Below, one piece after another: positions 28,882 to 39,535 of a DNA stretch of 64,000 nt (within the stretch, counting starts at the first letter, position 1; the number at the start of each line of letters is the position of its first letter). The notes under the pieces were generated by a model that was not told the DNA's origin, did no database searches, and saw only the letters and a program-made list of their open reading frames with translations. This DNA is from Actinomadura hibisca NBRC 15177 (GTDB taxonomy: Bacteria; Actinomycetota; Actinomycetes; Streptosporangiales; Streptosporangiaceae). The stretch is from contig NZ_BCRO01000031.1 in the NCBI RefSeq assembly GCF_001552635.1, positions 151,279 through 215,278 of the forward strand. Direction: 5' to 3'. The translations under genes and the position numbers were made by a program.

Positions 28882-29166
28882 CTAAGGGGCCTCGACGTCG
28901 GAGATCCGGTACTTGTTCACCTCCGCGTCGTGGATCTGAGCCGTCTGCTCGGGCTCTGGTCCCGTGCCACGGAAGTGTGCGAGTGCCTCGTCTGTCTCCC
29001 ACCGTTCGTACACGTTGATCCGGTCCGGCTCGATCGGGTCGGGTGACAGAGCGAAGTCAAGGCAGCCGGCGGTTGCCCGGGCCTGCTCCATGACCTTCGA
29101 GCATCCGGTCAGGTAGGCGTCGCGGTCGGCGGCGGCCACCCACAACTTCCCGGCAATGATGATCAT
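28882..29166 (-). CDS. Antibiotic biosynthesis monooxygenase (ABM) domain protein
   Basis: A 94-aa single-domain ABM/YgiN-like protein: MIIIAGKLWVAAADRDAYL at the start, the CLDFALSPDP strand, INVYERWETDEALAHF and a C-terminal strand. Such small ferredoxin-like-fold proteins are cofactor-free quinol or anthrone monooxygenases, or haem-degrading relatives; the haem-binding His/Asn pair of IsdG is not evident. It stands alone between a PLP dehydratase and an alpha/beta hydrolase; function unassigned. Confidence 0.85.
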   Translation of the reverse strand: MIIIAGKLWVAAADRDAYLTGCSKVMEQARATAGCLDFALSPDPIEPDRINVYERWETDEALAHFRGTGPEPEQTAQIHDAEVNKYRISDVEAP

Positions 29167-29306
29167 GATGCTCCTCGCCTGACGGTGTGTGCAGCGTGAC
29201 CGCCTATCGGCATGGCCACTGGGAGGTTGGACCGCGGCGGGTCACGAGAATCATCGGTGGTATGAGCCGCCAGAGCGAAGAGACAGGCCCACGTCGGACC
29301 GCGCGC

Positions 29307-30176
29307 TCACGCGTCGGCGGTGCGAGCCAGTTCGCGCAGTACGGCGTTGTAGGGAGCGGGATGCTCCAGCGGTCCCAGGTGGGCTGCCCCCGGGACGCCG
29401 ACCGTCCTGATGAGGTTCGGTAGCAGCGGGGCGTAGCGGTCGGTGCAGACTGAGGGGACGGCGCGGTCCCGCTCGCCGTAGACGGCGACGGTGGGCACCG
29501 TGAGCGAGGGGACCAGGTCGTGCTGGTCCAGGTGGGTCCAGCAGGTGATGTCGCCGATGCGGGCGGAGGACGGGCAGGCCAGCAGGATCGAGGCGGTCTC
29601 GGTGCCGATGGCCGCGGCCGTCCGGGAGCCGATCATGCCGCCGCGGAGCAGCAGCGTGGTCCCGGAGCGGAACGCGCGGTGGCGGGGCAGGCGGCGTGGC
29701 GTCAGCATGAGCCGGCGGGTCAGCTCGCGGGTGCGGGGGTTGCGCAGCAGCAGCGGCAACATCAGCGTGTCCAGGAGCGGGTCGCCCATGGTGGTGTGCA
29801 GTAGGGCGGCCGCGCGTACCCGCCGCTCGGGCCGGTGGCGGGCGGCCCAGGCGACGACGATGATGCCGCCCAGCGAGTGCCCCGCCAGGACGGCCCGCTC
29901 GCCGGACGGGACGCACTCGGCGAGGACGGCCTCCAGGTCGTCGGCGTAGGCCCGGAGGGTGTGGCCGTCCGGGCCCGCCGGGCCGCTGTCGCCGCGGCCG
30001 CGCAGGTCGTAGGTGATGACGCGGTGGTCGGCGCACAGGCCGGCCACCTGGCGTCGCCAGAACGCCCGGGTGATGCCGGTGCCGTGCACCAGGACCACGG
30101 TCGGCGCGCCGTCCGGGCCCTGGATCTCGACGTGCAGCCGGGTGCCGTCGGGGGTGGTGACGCGGTGGCCGGTCAC
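29307..30176 (-). CDS. Alpha/beta hydrolase of the beta-oxidation operon
   Basis: A 289-aa hydrolase: LVHGTGI oxyanion motif, YDLRGRGDS, nucleophile Ser in AGHSLGG, acid in YGERDRAVP and His in PGAAHLGPLE. The GTG start at 30176 overlaps the TGA of the upstream acyl-CoA ligase (GTGA), so they are translationally coupled. It is the third gene of acyl-CoA dehydrogenase, ligase, hydrolase, suggesting release of a fatty acid from an ester or thioester before activation. The substrate is unknown. Confidence 0.85.
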   Translation of the reverse strand: MTGHRVTTPDGTRLHVEIQGPDGAPTVVLVHGTGITRAFWRRQVAGLCADHRVITYDLRGRGDSGPAGPDGHTLRAYADDLEAVLAECVPSGERAVLAGHSLGGIIVVAWAARHRPERRVRAAALLHTTMGDPLLDTLMLPLLLRNPRTRELTRRLMLTPRRLPRHRAFRSGTTLLLRGGMIGSRTAAAIGTETASILLACPSSARIGDITCWTHLDQHDLVPSLTVPTVAVYGERDRAVPSVCTDRYAPLLPNLIRTVGVPGAAHLGPLEHPAPYNAVLRELARTADA

Positions 30177-31909
30177 GAGCGGTACATCTCCTCGATCAGG
30201 TCGGCGTACTTGGCGGCGATCGGTCCGCGGCGCGGCTTCAGCGTAGGGGTCAGCTCGTCGCCCGGCAGCCAGGCGCCGTCCAGCACCCGGTACTTCCTGA
30301 TCTGCTCGACCCGTGACAGGCGGGCGTTGCCGCGGGCGACCGCGGCCGCGATCTCGGCGACGGCCTCGGGGTCGTCGGCGGTGCGGCCCGCCTCGGGGTC
30401 CAGCGCGATCAGCGCGACGTTGTAGGGGCGGCCGTCGCCGACGCACACCACGTGGGCGATGAGCGGGCTCTGCGCGTGCACGGCCAGTTCGATGTTGGCG
30501 GGCGACATGTTCTTGCCCCCGGCGTTGATGATGATCTCCTTCTTGCGGCCGATCAGGGTGTGGTAGCCGTCGGCGTCGATGGTGGCCAGGTCGCCGGAGT
30601 GCAGCCAGCCGTCCTCGTCGAGGGCCTCGGCGGTCCGCGCGGGGTCGCCGCGGTAGCCGCGCATCAGGCCGGGGCTGCGGATCAGCAGCTCGCCGTCGCC
30701 GGTGAGCCGGGTCTCCACGCCGGGCATCACGCGGCCGACGGTGCCGGGGCGGTTGTCGCCGAGGCGGTTCAGCACGCCGACCGGGCTCGCCTCGGTCAGC
30801 GACCACGCCTCGCGGATCGGGACGCCGAGCGACAGCACGAACTCCAGCGCCGCCAGGGAGATCGGCGCGGCGCCGGTGAAGGCGATCAGTGCCCGGTCCA
30901 TGCCGATCCGCCGCCGGATGCCGGACAGCACCAGGCGGTCGGCGAGCCGGTGCCGGGCCCGCAGGGACGGCGACAACCGCTCGCCGGACGCTTCGGCGCG
31001 GGCCGCGGCCAGGCCGAGGCGCAGCGCCTGGCGGCCGACGCGGGCGCGCGGACCGGACTCGGCGGCGACGGCCCGCTCGACCCCGGCCTTGATCTTGTAC
31101 CAGAGGGCCGGGACGCCGAGGAAGACGGTCGGGCCGACCTGCGGGAGCACGGCCGCGACAGTCCTCAGGTCGGCGACCGTGGTCACCTCGACGCCGCCGG
31201 CGAGCGGGGCGTAGTGCGCGAACCAGCGGTTGGCCAGGTGCGCGTCCGGCAGGTAGGAGAGCGCGCGGCCGCCGTTCAGGGCCGCGCCGAGCTCGGGCAC
31301 CTCCAGCGCCGACGCCAGGCTGAACAGCGTCGCCCCGTGCGTGATCTCCACGCCCTTGGGCGGGCCGGTGGTGCCGGAGGTGTAGATCAGGGTGAGCAGG
31401 TCGTCGGGGCGGACGGCCCGCCAGGCGGCGTCGAAGTCGAAGCCGGGGTCGGCCCCGGCCTCCAGGTCGGCGAGGTCCTCCACCAGGACGACGCGCTCGA
31501 CCGCCGTGCCCTCGGCCGCCTCCCGGACCCGGCCCAGGAACTGCTCCTCGCACACCACGACCCGGTTCCCGGCGTTGCCGAACAGGTGCGCGATCTGCTC
31601 GGCGGCGCTGGTGTTGTACACCGAGAACGGGACCGCGCCCAGATGGAACGCGGCGGTGTCGATCAGGTGGAACTCCGGCCGGTTGGTCAGCATGAGCCCG
31701 ACGGTGTCGCCGCGCCGGACGCCGAGCGCGTGCAGCCCGGCGGCGATCCGCCGGACCCGGTCGCCGTACTGCCGCCAGGTCAGCTCCGTGCGGCCGTCGG
31801 ACGAGCGCAGCGCCACCCGGTCCGGCAGCGCGGCGACGGTGTCCTGGAACAGCTCGCACAGTCCGGCGGCGGACCGGACACGATCGGCGGTGAGGCGGAA
31901 CCGCGCCAT
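30173..31909 (-). CDS. Long-chain acyl-CoA synthetase (AMP-forming, FadD15-like)
   Basis: A 578-aa ANL-superfamily ligase that activates a carboxylic acid to acyl-CoA through an acyl-adenylate. The P-loop-like motif is YTSGTTGPPKG (A3), the A5 region is AWSLTEASP, the A7 motif is HSGDLATID, and the A8 hinge is GRKKEIIINAGGKN. The final catalytic Lys is in LTPTLKPRRG. Length matches long-chain FadD proteins. It is 32 bp downstream of the acyl-CoA dehydrogenase and overlaps the next hydrolase. GGAAAGAG precedes the ATG. Confidence 0.93.
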   Translation of the reverse strand: MARFRLTADRVRSAAGLCELFQDTVAALPDRVALRSSDGRTELTWRQYGDRVRRIAAGLHALGVRRGDTVGLMLTNRPEFHLIDTAAFHLGAVPFSVYNTSAAEQIAHLFGNAGNRVVVCEEQFLGRVREAAEGTAVERVVLVEDLADLEAGADPGFDFDAAWRAVRPDDLLTLIYTSGTTGPPKGVEITHGATLFSLASALEVPELGAALNGGRALSYLPDAHLANRWFAHYAPLAGGVEVTTVADLRTVAAVLPQVGPTVFLGVPALWYKIKAGVERAVAAESGPRARVGRQALRLGLAAARAEASGERLSPSLRARHRLADRLVLSGIRRRIGMDRALIAFTGAAPISLAALEFVLSLGVPIREAWSLTEASPVGVLNRLGDNRPGTVGRVMPGVETRLTGDGELLIRSPGLMRGYRGDPARTAEALDEDGWLHSGDLATIDADGYHTLIGRKKEIIINAGGKNMSPANIELAVHAQSPLIAHVVCVGDGRPYNVALIALDPEAGRTADDPEAVAEIAAAVARGNARLSRVEQIRKYRVLDGAWLPGDELTPTLKPRRGPIAAKYADLIEEMYRS

Positions 31910-31941
31910 GTTCTCTTTCCGTCCCTGTCCGGACGAGCCGC

Positions 31942-33084
31942 TCACAACGACCGCCCGATGATCTCCTTCATGATTTCGTTCGTGCCGCCGTAGACCTTCT
32001 GCACGCGGGCGTCGGCCCACAGGCGCGCGATCGGGTACTCGGCCATGTAGCCGTAGCCGCCGAACAGCTGCGCGCACTTGTCCACGACGACGCACTGCTG
32101 CTCGGTGAGCCACCACTTGGCCTTGGCGGCGCCGACGATGTCCAGGCGGCCCGCCATCGCCCGGACGATGCAGTCGTCGGCGAAGGCGCGCGCGACGGTG
32201 ACGATCGTGGCGACCTCGGCCAGCTCGAACCGGGTGTTCTGGAAGGCGGTCAGCGGGCGGCCGAAGGCTTCGCGCTCCTTGGCGTAGGCGAGCGTCAGCT
32301 CCAGCGCCTTCTCCATCTGGGCGACGGCGCCGACCGCCAGGACCAGGCGCTCCTGCGGGAGCTGCTCCATGAGCTGGACGAACCCCTGCCCCTCGGCGGC
32401 GCCGAGCAGGTGACCGGCGGGCACCCGCACGTCCTGGAAGAACAGCTCGCAGGTGTCCTGGCCGTGCTGGCCGACCTTCTCCAGGTTGCGGCCGCGGGCG
32501 AAGCCGGGCCGGTCGGTCTCGACCAGGAACAGCGAGATGCCCTTGGCCTGCCCGTCCGGGTCGGTCTTGGCGACGACGACGACCAGGTCGCACAGCAGCC
32601 CGTTGGTGATGAACGTCTTGGCACCGTTGATGACGTACTCGTCGCCGTCGCGGATCGCGGTGGTGCGCACCGACTGCAGGTCCGAGCCGGTGCCGGGCTC
32701 GGTCATCGCGATCGCGGACACGACCTCGCCGGTCGCCATCCGCGGCAGCCAGGTCCGCTTCTGCTCCTCGGTGCCGTAGGCGTTGATGTAATGCGCGATG
32801 ATCCCGCTGTGGACGGGACCGCCGAAGCTGGTCGCCAGCGCGTGCAGCTGCCCGAAGCCGATGGCGGCCTCGTGCGCCAGCGTGCCGCCGCCACCGCCGT
32901 ACTCCTCGGGGATGCTGGCGCACAGCAGGCCCAGCTTGCCCGCCTCGGTCCAGACCTCCCGGTCGACGTGCTGCTGGCGGGCGTAGCGCGGCTCGTGCGG
33001 TGCGACCTCCTTGGCGAAGAAGTCGTGCGCGAGCCGCTGCAGCGCCTCGGTCTCGTCGTCCATCCAGCGCGGACGTTCGGTCAT
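31942..33084 (-). CDS. Acyl-CoA dehydrogenase
   Basis: A 380-aa FAD-dependent acyl-CoA dehydrogenase: helical N-domain, the FAD/substrate motif AMTEPGTGSDL, the beta domain with ITNGLLCDLVVVV, and the C-terminal QLFGGYGYMAEYP and VQKVYGGTNEIM, whose Glu is at the catalytic-base position of the medium/short-chain group. It performs the first step of beta-oxidation with electron transfer to ETF. First gene of the dehydrogenase, ligase, hydrolase operon; an AraC-type regulator lies just upstream in the same direction. Confidence 0.93.
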   Translation of the reverse strand: MTERPRWMDDETEALQRLAHDFFAKEVAPHEPRYARQQHVDREVWTEAGKLGLLCASIPEEYGGGGGTLAHEAAIGFGQLHALATSFGGPVHSGIIAHYINAYGTEEQKRTWLPRMATGEVVSAIAMTEPGTGSDLQSVRTTAIRDGDEYVINGAKTFITNGLLCDLVVVVAKTDPDGQAKGISLFLVETDRPGFARGRNLEKVGQHGQDTCELFFQDVRVPAGHLLGAAEGQGFVQLMEQLPQERLVLAVGAVAQMEKALELTLAYAKEREAFGRPLTAFQNTRFELAEVATIVTVARAFADDCIVRAMAGRLDIVGAAKAKWWLTEQQCVVVDKCAQLFGGYGYMAEYPIARLWADARVQKVYGGTNEIMKEIIGRSL

Positions 33085-33185
33085 GGCGGGTCTCCGGTTC
33101 CGTTGAGCGGGCACGGAACCGATGGTGCTGACCCGGCCGGGACGGCGGCCATGACCGGGGCGCGCCCAACCCGTGACCGTGGCGC

Positions 33186-34211
33186 TCAGCCGGTGCCGCG
33201 GTAGGCGCCGGGCGGGCTGCCCGTCCAGCGCCGGAAGGCCCGCCGGAACGCGCTGGCCTCGGAGAACCCCAGCCGTGCCGCCAGCTCGTCGATGCCCTCC
33301 TCGCCCCGCACCAGGCTGGTCACCGCGGCGTCCCGGAGGATCTCCTCGCGGATGCGGGTGACCGAGGTGCCCTCGTCGTGCAGCAGCCGGCGCAGGTGTT
33401 GCGGGCTGACCGCCAGCCGGGCGGCGATCTCGGCGGCGGTCGGCCAGGCGCCGCCGAGCCCGTGCTCCAGGATGCTGCGGACCCGGTCGGCGGTGGTGGA
33501 GCCGTAGTCGCGGACGGCGTAGAAGTCGGCCGGGGCCCGGCCGATGTAGTCGGTCAGGTCGGCCTCGCCGCGCACGACCGGCGCGTCCAGCAGCCCGCTG
33601 TCGAAGGCGAACGCGGTGCGCGGCGCGGCGAACACCGGCGGCCGGCCGTAGATCGACACATAGTCGGCGGCGTGCGGCGGCGCCGGATAGGGCAGCTCCA
33701 GCGAGCGCAGCACGATCCGGCTGCCGACCAGCCAGCCGAGCAGGCGGTGGCCGAGCGCGACGGTCCACTCGGTGACCAGGCGCTCGGGGTCGTCGAGCCC
33801 GCCGGTGTCGATCTCCAGCACGGTCAGCGACCGGCCGTACTCCACCGTCACGCGCGGCACGCCCGCCACCACCCGGCTGCCGTTCACCAGCCGCTCCAGC
33901 GCCGACCGCAGGTCGGGGGCGTGCACCAGCGTGAGGCCGAGCATCTGGAAGGTGCCGCGCGGCACCGGCGGCCCGCTGCCGAACAGCTCGTCGTCGGTCA
34001 GCCGCCACAACTCGCGGGTGACCCGCACCATCTGCTGGGCGGTGATGCGCGCCCGCGGGTTGGCCGCGACGTCGGCGGGGATGCCCGCGTCCCGCAGCAC
34101 CGGCCGCACGTCGATGCCGCGCCGCTGCCCGATGAGCAGCAGGCGGTGCGCGAAGTGGATCGGCACCGTCGGGTCCGGCCCGGCTGGGCCCGGCACGGGG
34201 CGGGGCGGCAT
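33186..34211 (-). CDS. AraC-family regulator with Arabinose_bd (OruR-type) N-domain
   Basis: A 341-aa regulator: N-terminal ligand domain of the OruR/ArgR-like type (about 20-210, GIDVRPVLRDAGIP to the VTEWTVALGHRLL block) and a C-terminal AraC double helix-turn-helix (about 240-338, LAVSPQHLRRLLHDEGTS and IDELAARLGFSEASAFRRAF). Regulators of this group often answer to fatty acids or amino acids. It lies between the acyl-CoA dehydrogenase operon (downstream) and the divergent thiolase operon, and probably regulates both. Confidence 0.9.
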   Translation of the reverse strand: MPPRPVPGPAGPDPTVPIHFAHRLLLIGQRRGIDVRPVLRDAGIPADVAANPRARITAQQMVRVTRELWRLTDDELFGSGPPVPRGTFQMLGLTLVHAPDLRSALERLVNGSRVVAGVPRVTVEYGRSLTVLEIDTGGLDDPERLVTEWTVALGHRLLGWLVGSRIVLRSLELPYPAPPHAADYVSIYGRPPVFAAPRTAFAFDSGLLDAPVVRGEADLTDYIGRAPADFYAVRDYGSTTADRVRSILEHGLGGAWPTAAEIAARLAVSPQHLRRLLHDEGTSVTRIREEILRDAAVTSLVRGEEGIDELAARLGFSEASAFRRAFRRWTGSPPGAYRGTG

Positions 34212-34325
34212 GACCCGAACGTAGCAGCGCGGCGTGCGCGCTCCGGTCATCGACTCCGCGCACACCGGTCCTGCGGCGCGCGCGGGGCGGCCTCCTAGCG
34301 TGCCGGGGGAGAGCTGAGGAGCACC

Positions 34326-35530
<1,205 letters not shown>

Positions 35531-35531
<1 letters not shown>

Positions 35532-37648
35532 TGACCGTCCGCCACGAGGAGTCCGACGGGATCGTCACGCTCACCTTCGACGCGCCCGGCCGGGAGGTCA
35601 ACACGCTCGACGCGCGGTTCCGCGCGGCGTTCGCCGAGGCCGTCGGCCTCCTGGAGGCGGACCGCGAGCGGCTGCGCGGCGTCGTCCTGACCTCGGCCAA
35701 GAAGACCTTCGCCGCCGGCGCCGACCTGACCGAGGTCATCGGCATCACCCGCGACGACCTGGACCGGCTGGACTCCCTGGAGGAGTTCCGGGGCGCGCTG
35801 CGCCGCCTGGAGCGGCTCGGCCGCCCCGTCGCCGCCGCCCTGACGGGCAGCGCGCTCGGCGGCGGCCTGGAGATCGCGCTCGCCTGCCACCGCCGTTTCT
35901 GCGGCACCGATCCGGCCATCCGCCTCGGCCTGCCCGAGGCGATGCTCGGCGTGCTGCCGGGCGCGGGCGGGCTGGTGCGGACCGTCCGCCTCCTCGGCCT
36001 GCAAGAAGCGTTGCCGCTGCTGCTCCAGGGCACGGCGCTGCGGCCCGAACAGGCGCTGGCCAAGGGCATCGCGGACGAGCTGGCCGACGACCCGGTGGCC
36101 GCCGCGCGGGCCTGGATCGCGTCCGGGCCCGAGGCCGTCCAGCCGTGGGACCGGCCCGGCCACCAGATCCCCGGCGGCACGCCCGGACCGGACAACTACC
36201 AGCTGCTGGCCGTCGTCCCGGCCATGCTCCAGAAGGAGACGCACGGGGCCTTCCCCGCCCAGCGGCGCATCCAGGCGGCGGCGGTGGAATCCCTCGCGGT
36301 GGACTTCGACACCGCGCTGCGGATCGAGCTGGAGTACTTCGTCGAGCTGCTCACCGGCCAGACCGCCAAGAACATGATCGGCACGCTCTGGTTCCAGCTC
36401 AACGCCTTGAACGGCGGCGCGTCCCGCCCGGACGTCCCGCCGTCCCCGACCCGCCGGCTCGGCGTGCTCGGCGCGGGCATGATGGGCGCGGGCATCGCCT
36501 ACGTCGCCGCCCGCGCCGGGATCGACGTGGTCCTCAAGGACGTCTCGGCCGAAGCCGCCGAACGCGGCCGCGACCGCTACCGCGCGCTGCTCGACCGCCG
36601 CGTCGAGAAGGGCCGCATGACGCCCGAGGAGCGCACCGGGATCCTGGACCGCATCCGGCCCACCGGCGACGCCGCCGACCTGGCGGGCTGCGACCTGGTC
36701 GTGGAGGCCGTCTTCGAGGACCGCGACCTGAAGAACGCCGTCCTGGCCGAAGCCGCCGCCGCAGTCGGTCCCGGAGCCGTCCTGGCCTCCAACACCTCCA
36801 CCCTGCCGATCACCTCGCTGGCCGAGGCGGTGCCCGACCAGTCGCGGTTCGTCGGCACGCACTTCTTCTCCCCGGTCGACCAGATGCCCGCCCTGGAGAT
36901 CGTCCGAGGCGAGCGGACGGCGCCGGAGGCGGTCGCCAAGGCGGTCGACCTCGCCCGCGCCCTCGGCAAGACCCCGCTGGTCGTCGGCGACGGCCGCGGC
37001 TTCTTCACCACCCGGGTGTTCACCGCCTACGTGCTGGAGGCCGCCATGCTCGTCGGCGAGGGCGTCCCGGCCGCCCTGATCGAGAACCTGGCCCGCCAGG
37101 CGGGCATGCGCGTCGGCCCCCTGGCCGTCCTGGACGAGGTCGGCCTGGACCTGGCCCTGCGCGCCAAGGCGGCCACCGAAGCCGATCTGGGCGAGACCGG
37201 CGTCACCGAACCCGCCCGCCGCGCCTTCGCGGTGATCGACCACCTGGCGACCGGCTCCGGCCGCACCGGTCGCGCCGGGGGTGCGGGCTTCTACGACTAC
37301 CCGACCACCGGCCCGAAGCGCCTGTGGCCCGCCCTGGCCGAACATTTCGGCCGCGCTGACCACGGCGTCGACCACGCCGACGTGCGCGACCGCCTGATGT
37401 TCACTCAGGCACTGGAAACGGTCCGCGCCCTGGAAGACGGCGTGCTCACCGACGTCGCCACCGGCAACGTCGGCACCATCATGGGCCTCGGCTTCGCGCC
37501 CCAGACGGGCGGTGCCCTCCAGTTCATCAACGCCCAGGGTCTCCCGACCTTCACGACCCGAGCCCGGGAACTGGCCGACGCCTACGGCGAACGCTTCCTC
37601 CCGCCCCGCCTCCTCTGCGACAAGGAGGCCGTCGGCGAATCCTTCTGA
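35531..37648 (+). CDS. FadB/FadJ-like enoyl-CoA hydratase / 3-hydroxyacyl-CoA dehydrogenase fusion
   Basis: A 705-aa bifunctional enzyme. The N-terminal crotonase domain (about 1-200) has the catalytic Glu114 (GGGLEIALAC) and Glu136 (GLPEAMLG) with the oxyanion GG, and the dehydrogenase domain (about 313-600) has the NAD motif VLGAGMMGAGIAYV and the NTSTLPI and GTHFFSPV motif with His. It carries out hydration and oxidation in beta-oxidation, and its product goes to the coupled thiolase. The length is that of the actinobacterial and proteobacterial alpha subunit. The start ATG overlaps the thiolase stop. Confidence 0.95.
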
Positions 37649-37872
37649 CCTCGTGTCGACGACCTCATCGAGCAGCTCACCGGCCCCGTTCACCGCGCGG
37701 CCGGTGAGCGTGCTGCCTGCCTGGTGGCAGGCGGGTTGGCCGATCGGGCGGTGTCGATGATCTTTTCCCAGGTCTTGTCACCGGGGTCGAGCGGCGGGAA
37801 CGGCCGCGGCCTGCCCGCTCGGGCCTCGCAGAACGAGCAGGGTTTTCTCGCGATCACTCCGGCGGCGCTCGG

Positions 37873-38640
37873 CTAGGGACGCCGGGCCTGGACGGTGGCC
37901 GAGTGCAGGCCGTCCCCGGCGTCGGTGGTGGGAGTGACGGTGATGTCGGTGAAGCCGGTCACGGCCAGGAGTCGCTGGTACTGGACGACGGTGAGGGTGC
38001 CGCGGGCGCAGCCGACTCGGGCTTCGGCGGCGGCGCGCTGGGCGGGGTCCAGGTGCTGGTCGGCGATGACGTCGCTGATGCCGATGCGCCCGCCGGGGCG
38101 CAGGACTCGGAAGGTCTCGGCCAGCACGCGGGGTTTGTCGGCCGACAGGTTGATGACGCAGTTGGAGATGACGACGTCCACGCTGGCGTCGGGCAGGGGG
38201 ATGTCCTCGATGCGGCCGTGCAGGAAGTGGGTGTTGGTGGCACCGGCCTGGGCGGCGTTGGCGCGGGCCAGCTCCAGCATGTCTTCGCTGGCGTCCAGGC
38301 CGTAGGCGGTGCCGGTGGGGCCGACGCGGCGGGCCGACAGCAGCACGTCCAGGCCGCCGCCCGAGCCCAGGTCCAGGACGGTTTCGCCGGAGTGCAGGTC
38401 GGTGACGGTCAGGGGGTTGCCGCAGCCCAGACTGGCGCGCAGCGCGGCCTCGGGCACGTCTCCGCGCTCAGCCGACTGGTCGGTGTAGGCGGCGGCGCCG
38501 AAGCCGCCGTTGGTGGAGTCGCCCGGGTCGCAGTCCAGCGGGGTGCCGCCCGCCTGAGCGAGGCGGGCCAGGCCGGAGTAGCGCTCGACCACCTGATCGG
38601 CGGGCCGGCCGGTGGCGGGGGTGGGGGTGGGGCCGGTCAT
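37873..38640 (-). CDS. arsM: Arsenite S-adenosylmethionine methyltransferase
   Basis: A 255-aa SAM-dependent methyltransferase that methylates arsenite to volatile species. Four Cys match the ArsM As(III)-binding set: Cys37 (LDCDPGD), Cys73 (SLGCGNP), Cys161 (ISNCVINL) and Cys211 (VGCARG). SAM motif I is VLDLGSGGGLDVLL. The ATG overlaps the TGA of the upstream arsR (ATGA), so translation is coupled. A 224-bp gap downstream (37649-37872) has one small minus-strand frame with a CxxC but no recognisable gene. Confidence 0.92.
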   Translation of the reverse strand: MTGPTPTPATGRPADQVVERYSGLARLAQAGGTPLDCDPGDSTNGGFGAAAYTDQSAERGDVPEAALRASLGCGNPLTVTDLHSGETVLDLGSGGGLDVLLSARRVGPTGTAYGLDASEDMLELARANAAQAGATNTHFLHGRIEDIPLPDASVDVVISNCVINLSADKPRVLAETFRVLRPGGRIGISDVIADQHLDPAQRAAAEARVGCARGTLTVVQYQRLLAVTGFTDITVTPTTDAGDGLHSATVQARRP

Positions 38641-38996
38641 CGGGGTTCTCCTGTGGTGGGGGCGCCGGAGGCCGGGGTGGCGGGTGCGGGGCGGCCCATG
38701 ATGATGTCGGCGGCCGAGGGGAAGCACCGCACGCAGGCGTCGTTGATCCGGTAGAAGCGGGCGGTGCCCTGGGCTTCGGCCAGGACGAAGCGGACCTCGG
38801 CCAGGACCTTCAGGTGGGCCGAGACGGTGGACTGGCCCACGTGCACCTGCTCGACGATCTCGCCGACGTTCATCGGGCGGCCCCGGCGGGCCAGCAGCGA
38901 GACGATCTGCACGCGGGTGGGGTCGGCCAGGGCCTTGAACCAGGAGGCGTACTCGGTGGCGGTGGGCCGGTCCAGCGGCCCTTCGATCTTATTCAT
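38637..38996 (-). CDS. arsR: ArsR-family repressor with C-terminal Cys pair
   Basis: A 119-aa winged-helix repressor: FKALADPTRVQIVSLL and recognition helix VGQSTVSAHLKVL. The usual alpha-3 CxC is missing; instead Cys88 and Cys91 lie near the C-terminus in DACVRCFPSA, a pattern seen in ArsR proteins beside arsM. The ATG at 38996 has no Shine-Dalgarno sequence and overlaps the operator-like repeat, suggesting a leaderless transcript. It heads an arsR-arsM operon. Confidence 0.9.
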   Translation of the reverse strand: MNKIEGPLDRPTATEYASWFKALADPTRVQIVSLLARRGRPMNVGEIVEQVHVGQSTVSAHLKVLAEVRFVLAEAQGTARFYRINDACVRCFPSAADIIMGRPAPATPASGAPTTGEPR

Positions 38997-39020
38997 CGTT
39001 CATCGACGATAGACGATGAA
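38992..39020 (-). promoter_or_regulatory. Operator of the first arsR
   Basis: A 29-bp imperfect palindrome (TTCATCGTTCATCG, A, CGATAGACGATGAA; 12 of 14 pairs) overlapping the arsR start codon. It is the natural binding site for autorepression. Confidence 0.6.
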
Positions 39021-39100
39021 GCGAGAAAGGGGAAGCCCTGGAACAACGACGGCGGCGGCGCTCACCGCAAGGTGGGCGCCGCCGCAGGGCGTGCGAGATC

Positions 39101-39535
39101 TCAGGGCAAGGCCGGGACCAGCTCGGCGAGCAGTTCCCGGACGCGGGTGTCGATGGCGTCGCGGATGGGGCGGACCGACTCGATCGGCAGTCCGGCGGGG
39201 TCGGGAAGCCGCCAGTCCAGGTAGCGCTTGCCGGGGTAGAAGGGGCAGGCGTCTCCGCAGCCCATGGTGATGACCACATCAGCGGCGCGCACCGCGTCAT
39301 CGGTGAGCGGCTTGGGGAACGCGCGGGTCAGGTCCAGGCCGATTTCGTTCATCACGGCGACCACGGCGGGGTTGATGGTGTCGGCGGGCGCGGACCCGGC
39401 CGAGCGGACGCGGACGCGTCCGGCGGCGTGGTGGTCCAGCAGGGCGGCGGCCATCTGGGAGCGCCCTGCGTTGTGCACGCACACGAACAGCACCTCGGGC
39501 ACGTCGGCGGGCCGGGATGTGGAGGCGTCAGGCAT
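39101..39535 (-). CDS. arsC: Arsenate reductase (low-molecular-weight phosphatase type)
   Basis: A 144-aa protein reducing As(V) to As(III). The P-loop is CVHNAGRSQ with nucleophile Cys19, and the resolving pair Cys93 and Cys97 lies in MGCGDACPFYPG, with the DWRLPDP Asp acid loop following. These features match thioredoxin- or mycothiol-coupled ArsC of the phosphatase class. Its start overlaps the acr3 stop by 8 bp, so reductase and exporter are coupled. Confidence 0.93.
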   Translation of the reverse strand: MPDASTSRPADVPEVLFVCVHNAGRSQMAAALLDHHAAGRVRVRSAGSAPADTINPAVVAVMNEIGLDLTRAFPKPLTDDAVRAADVVITMGCGDACPFYPGKRYLDWRLPDPAGLPIESVRPIRDAIDTRVRELLAELVPALP

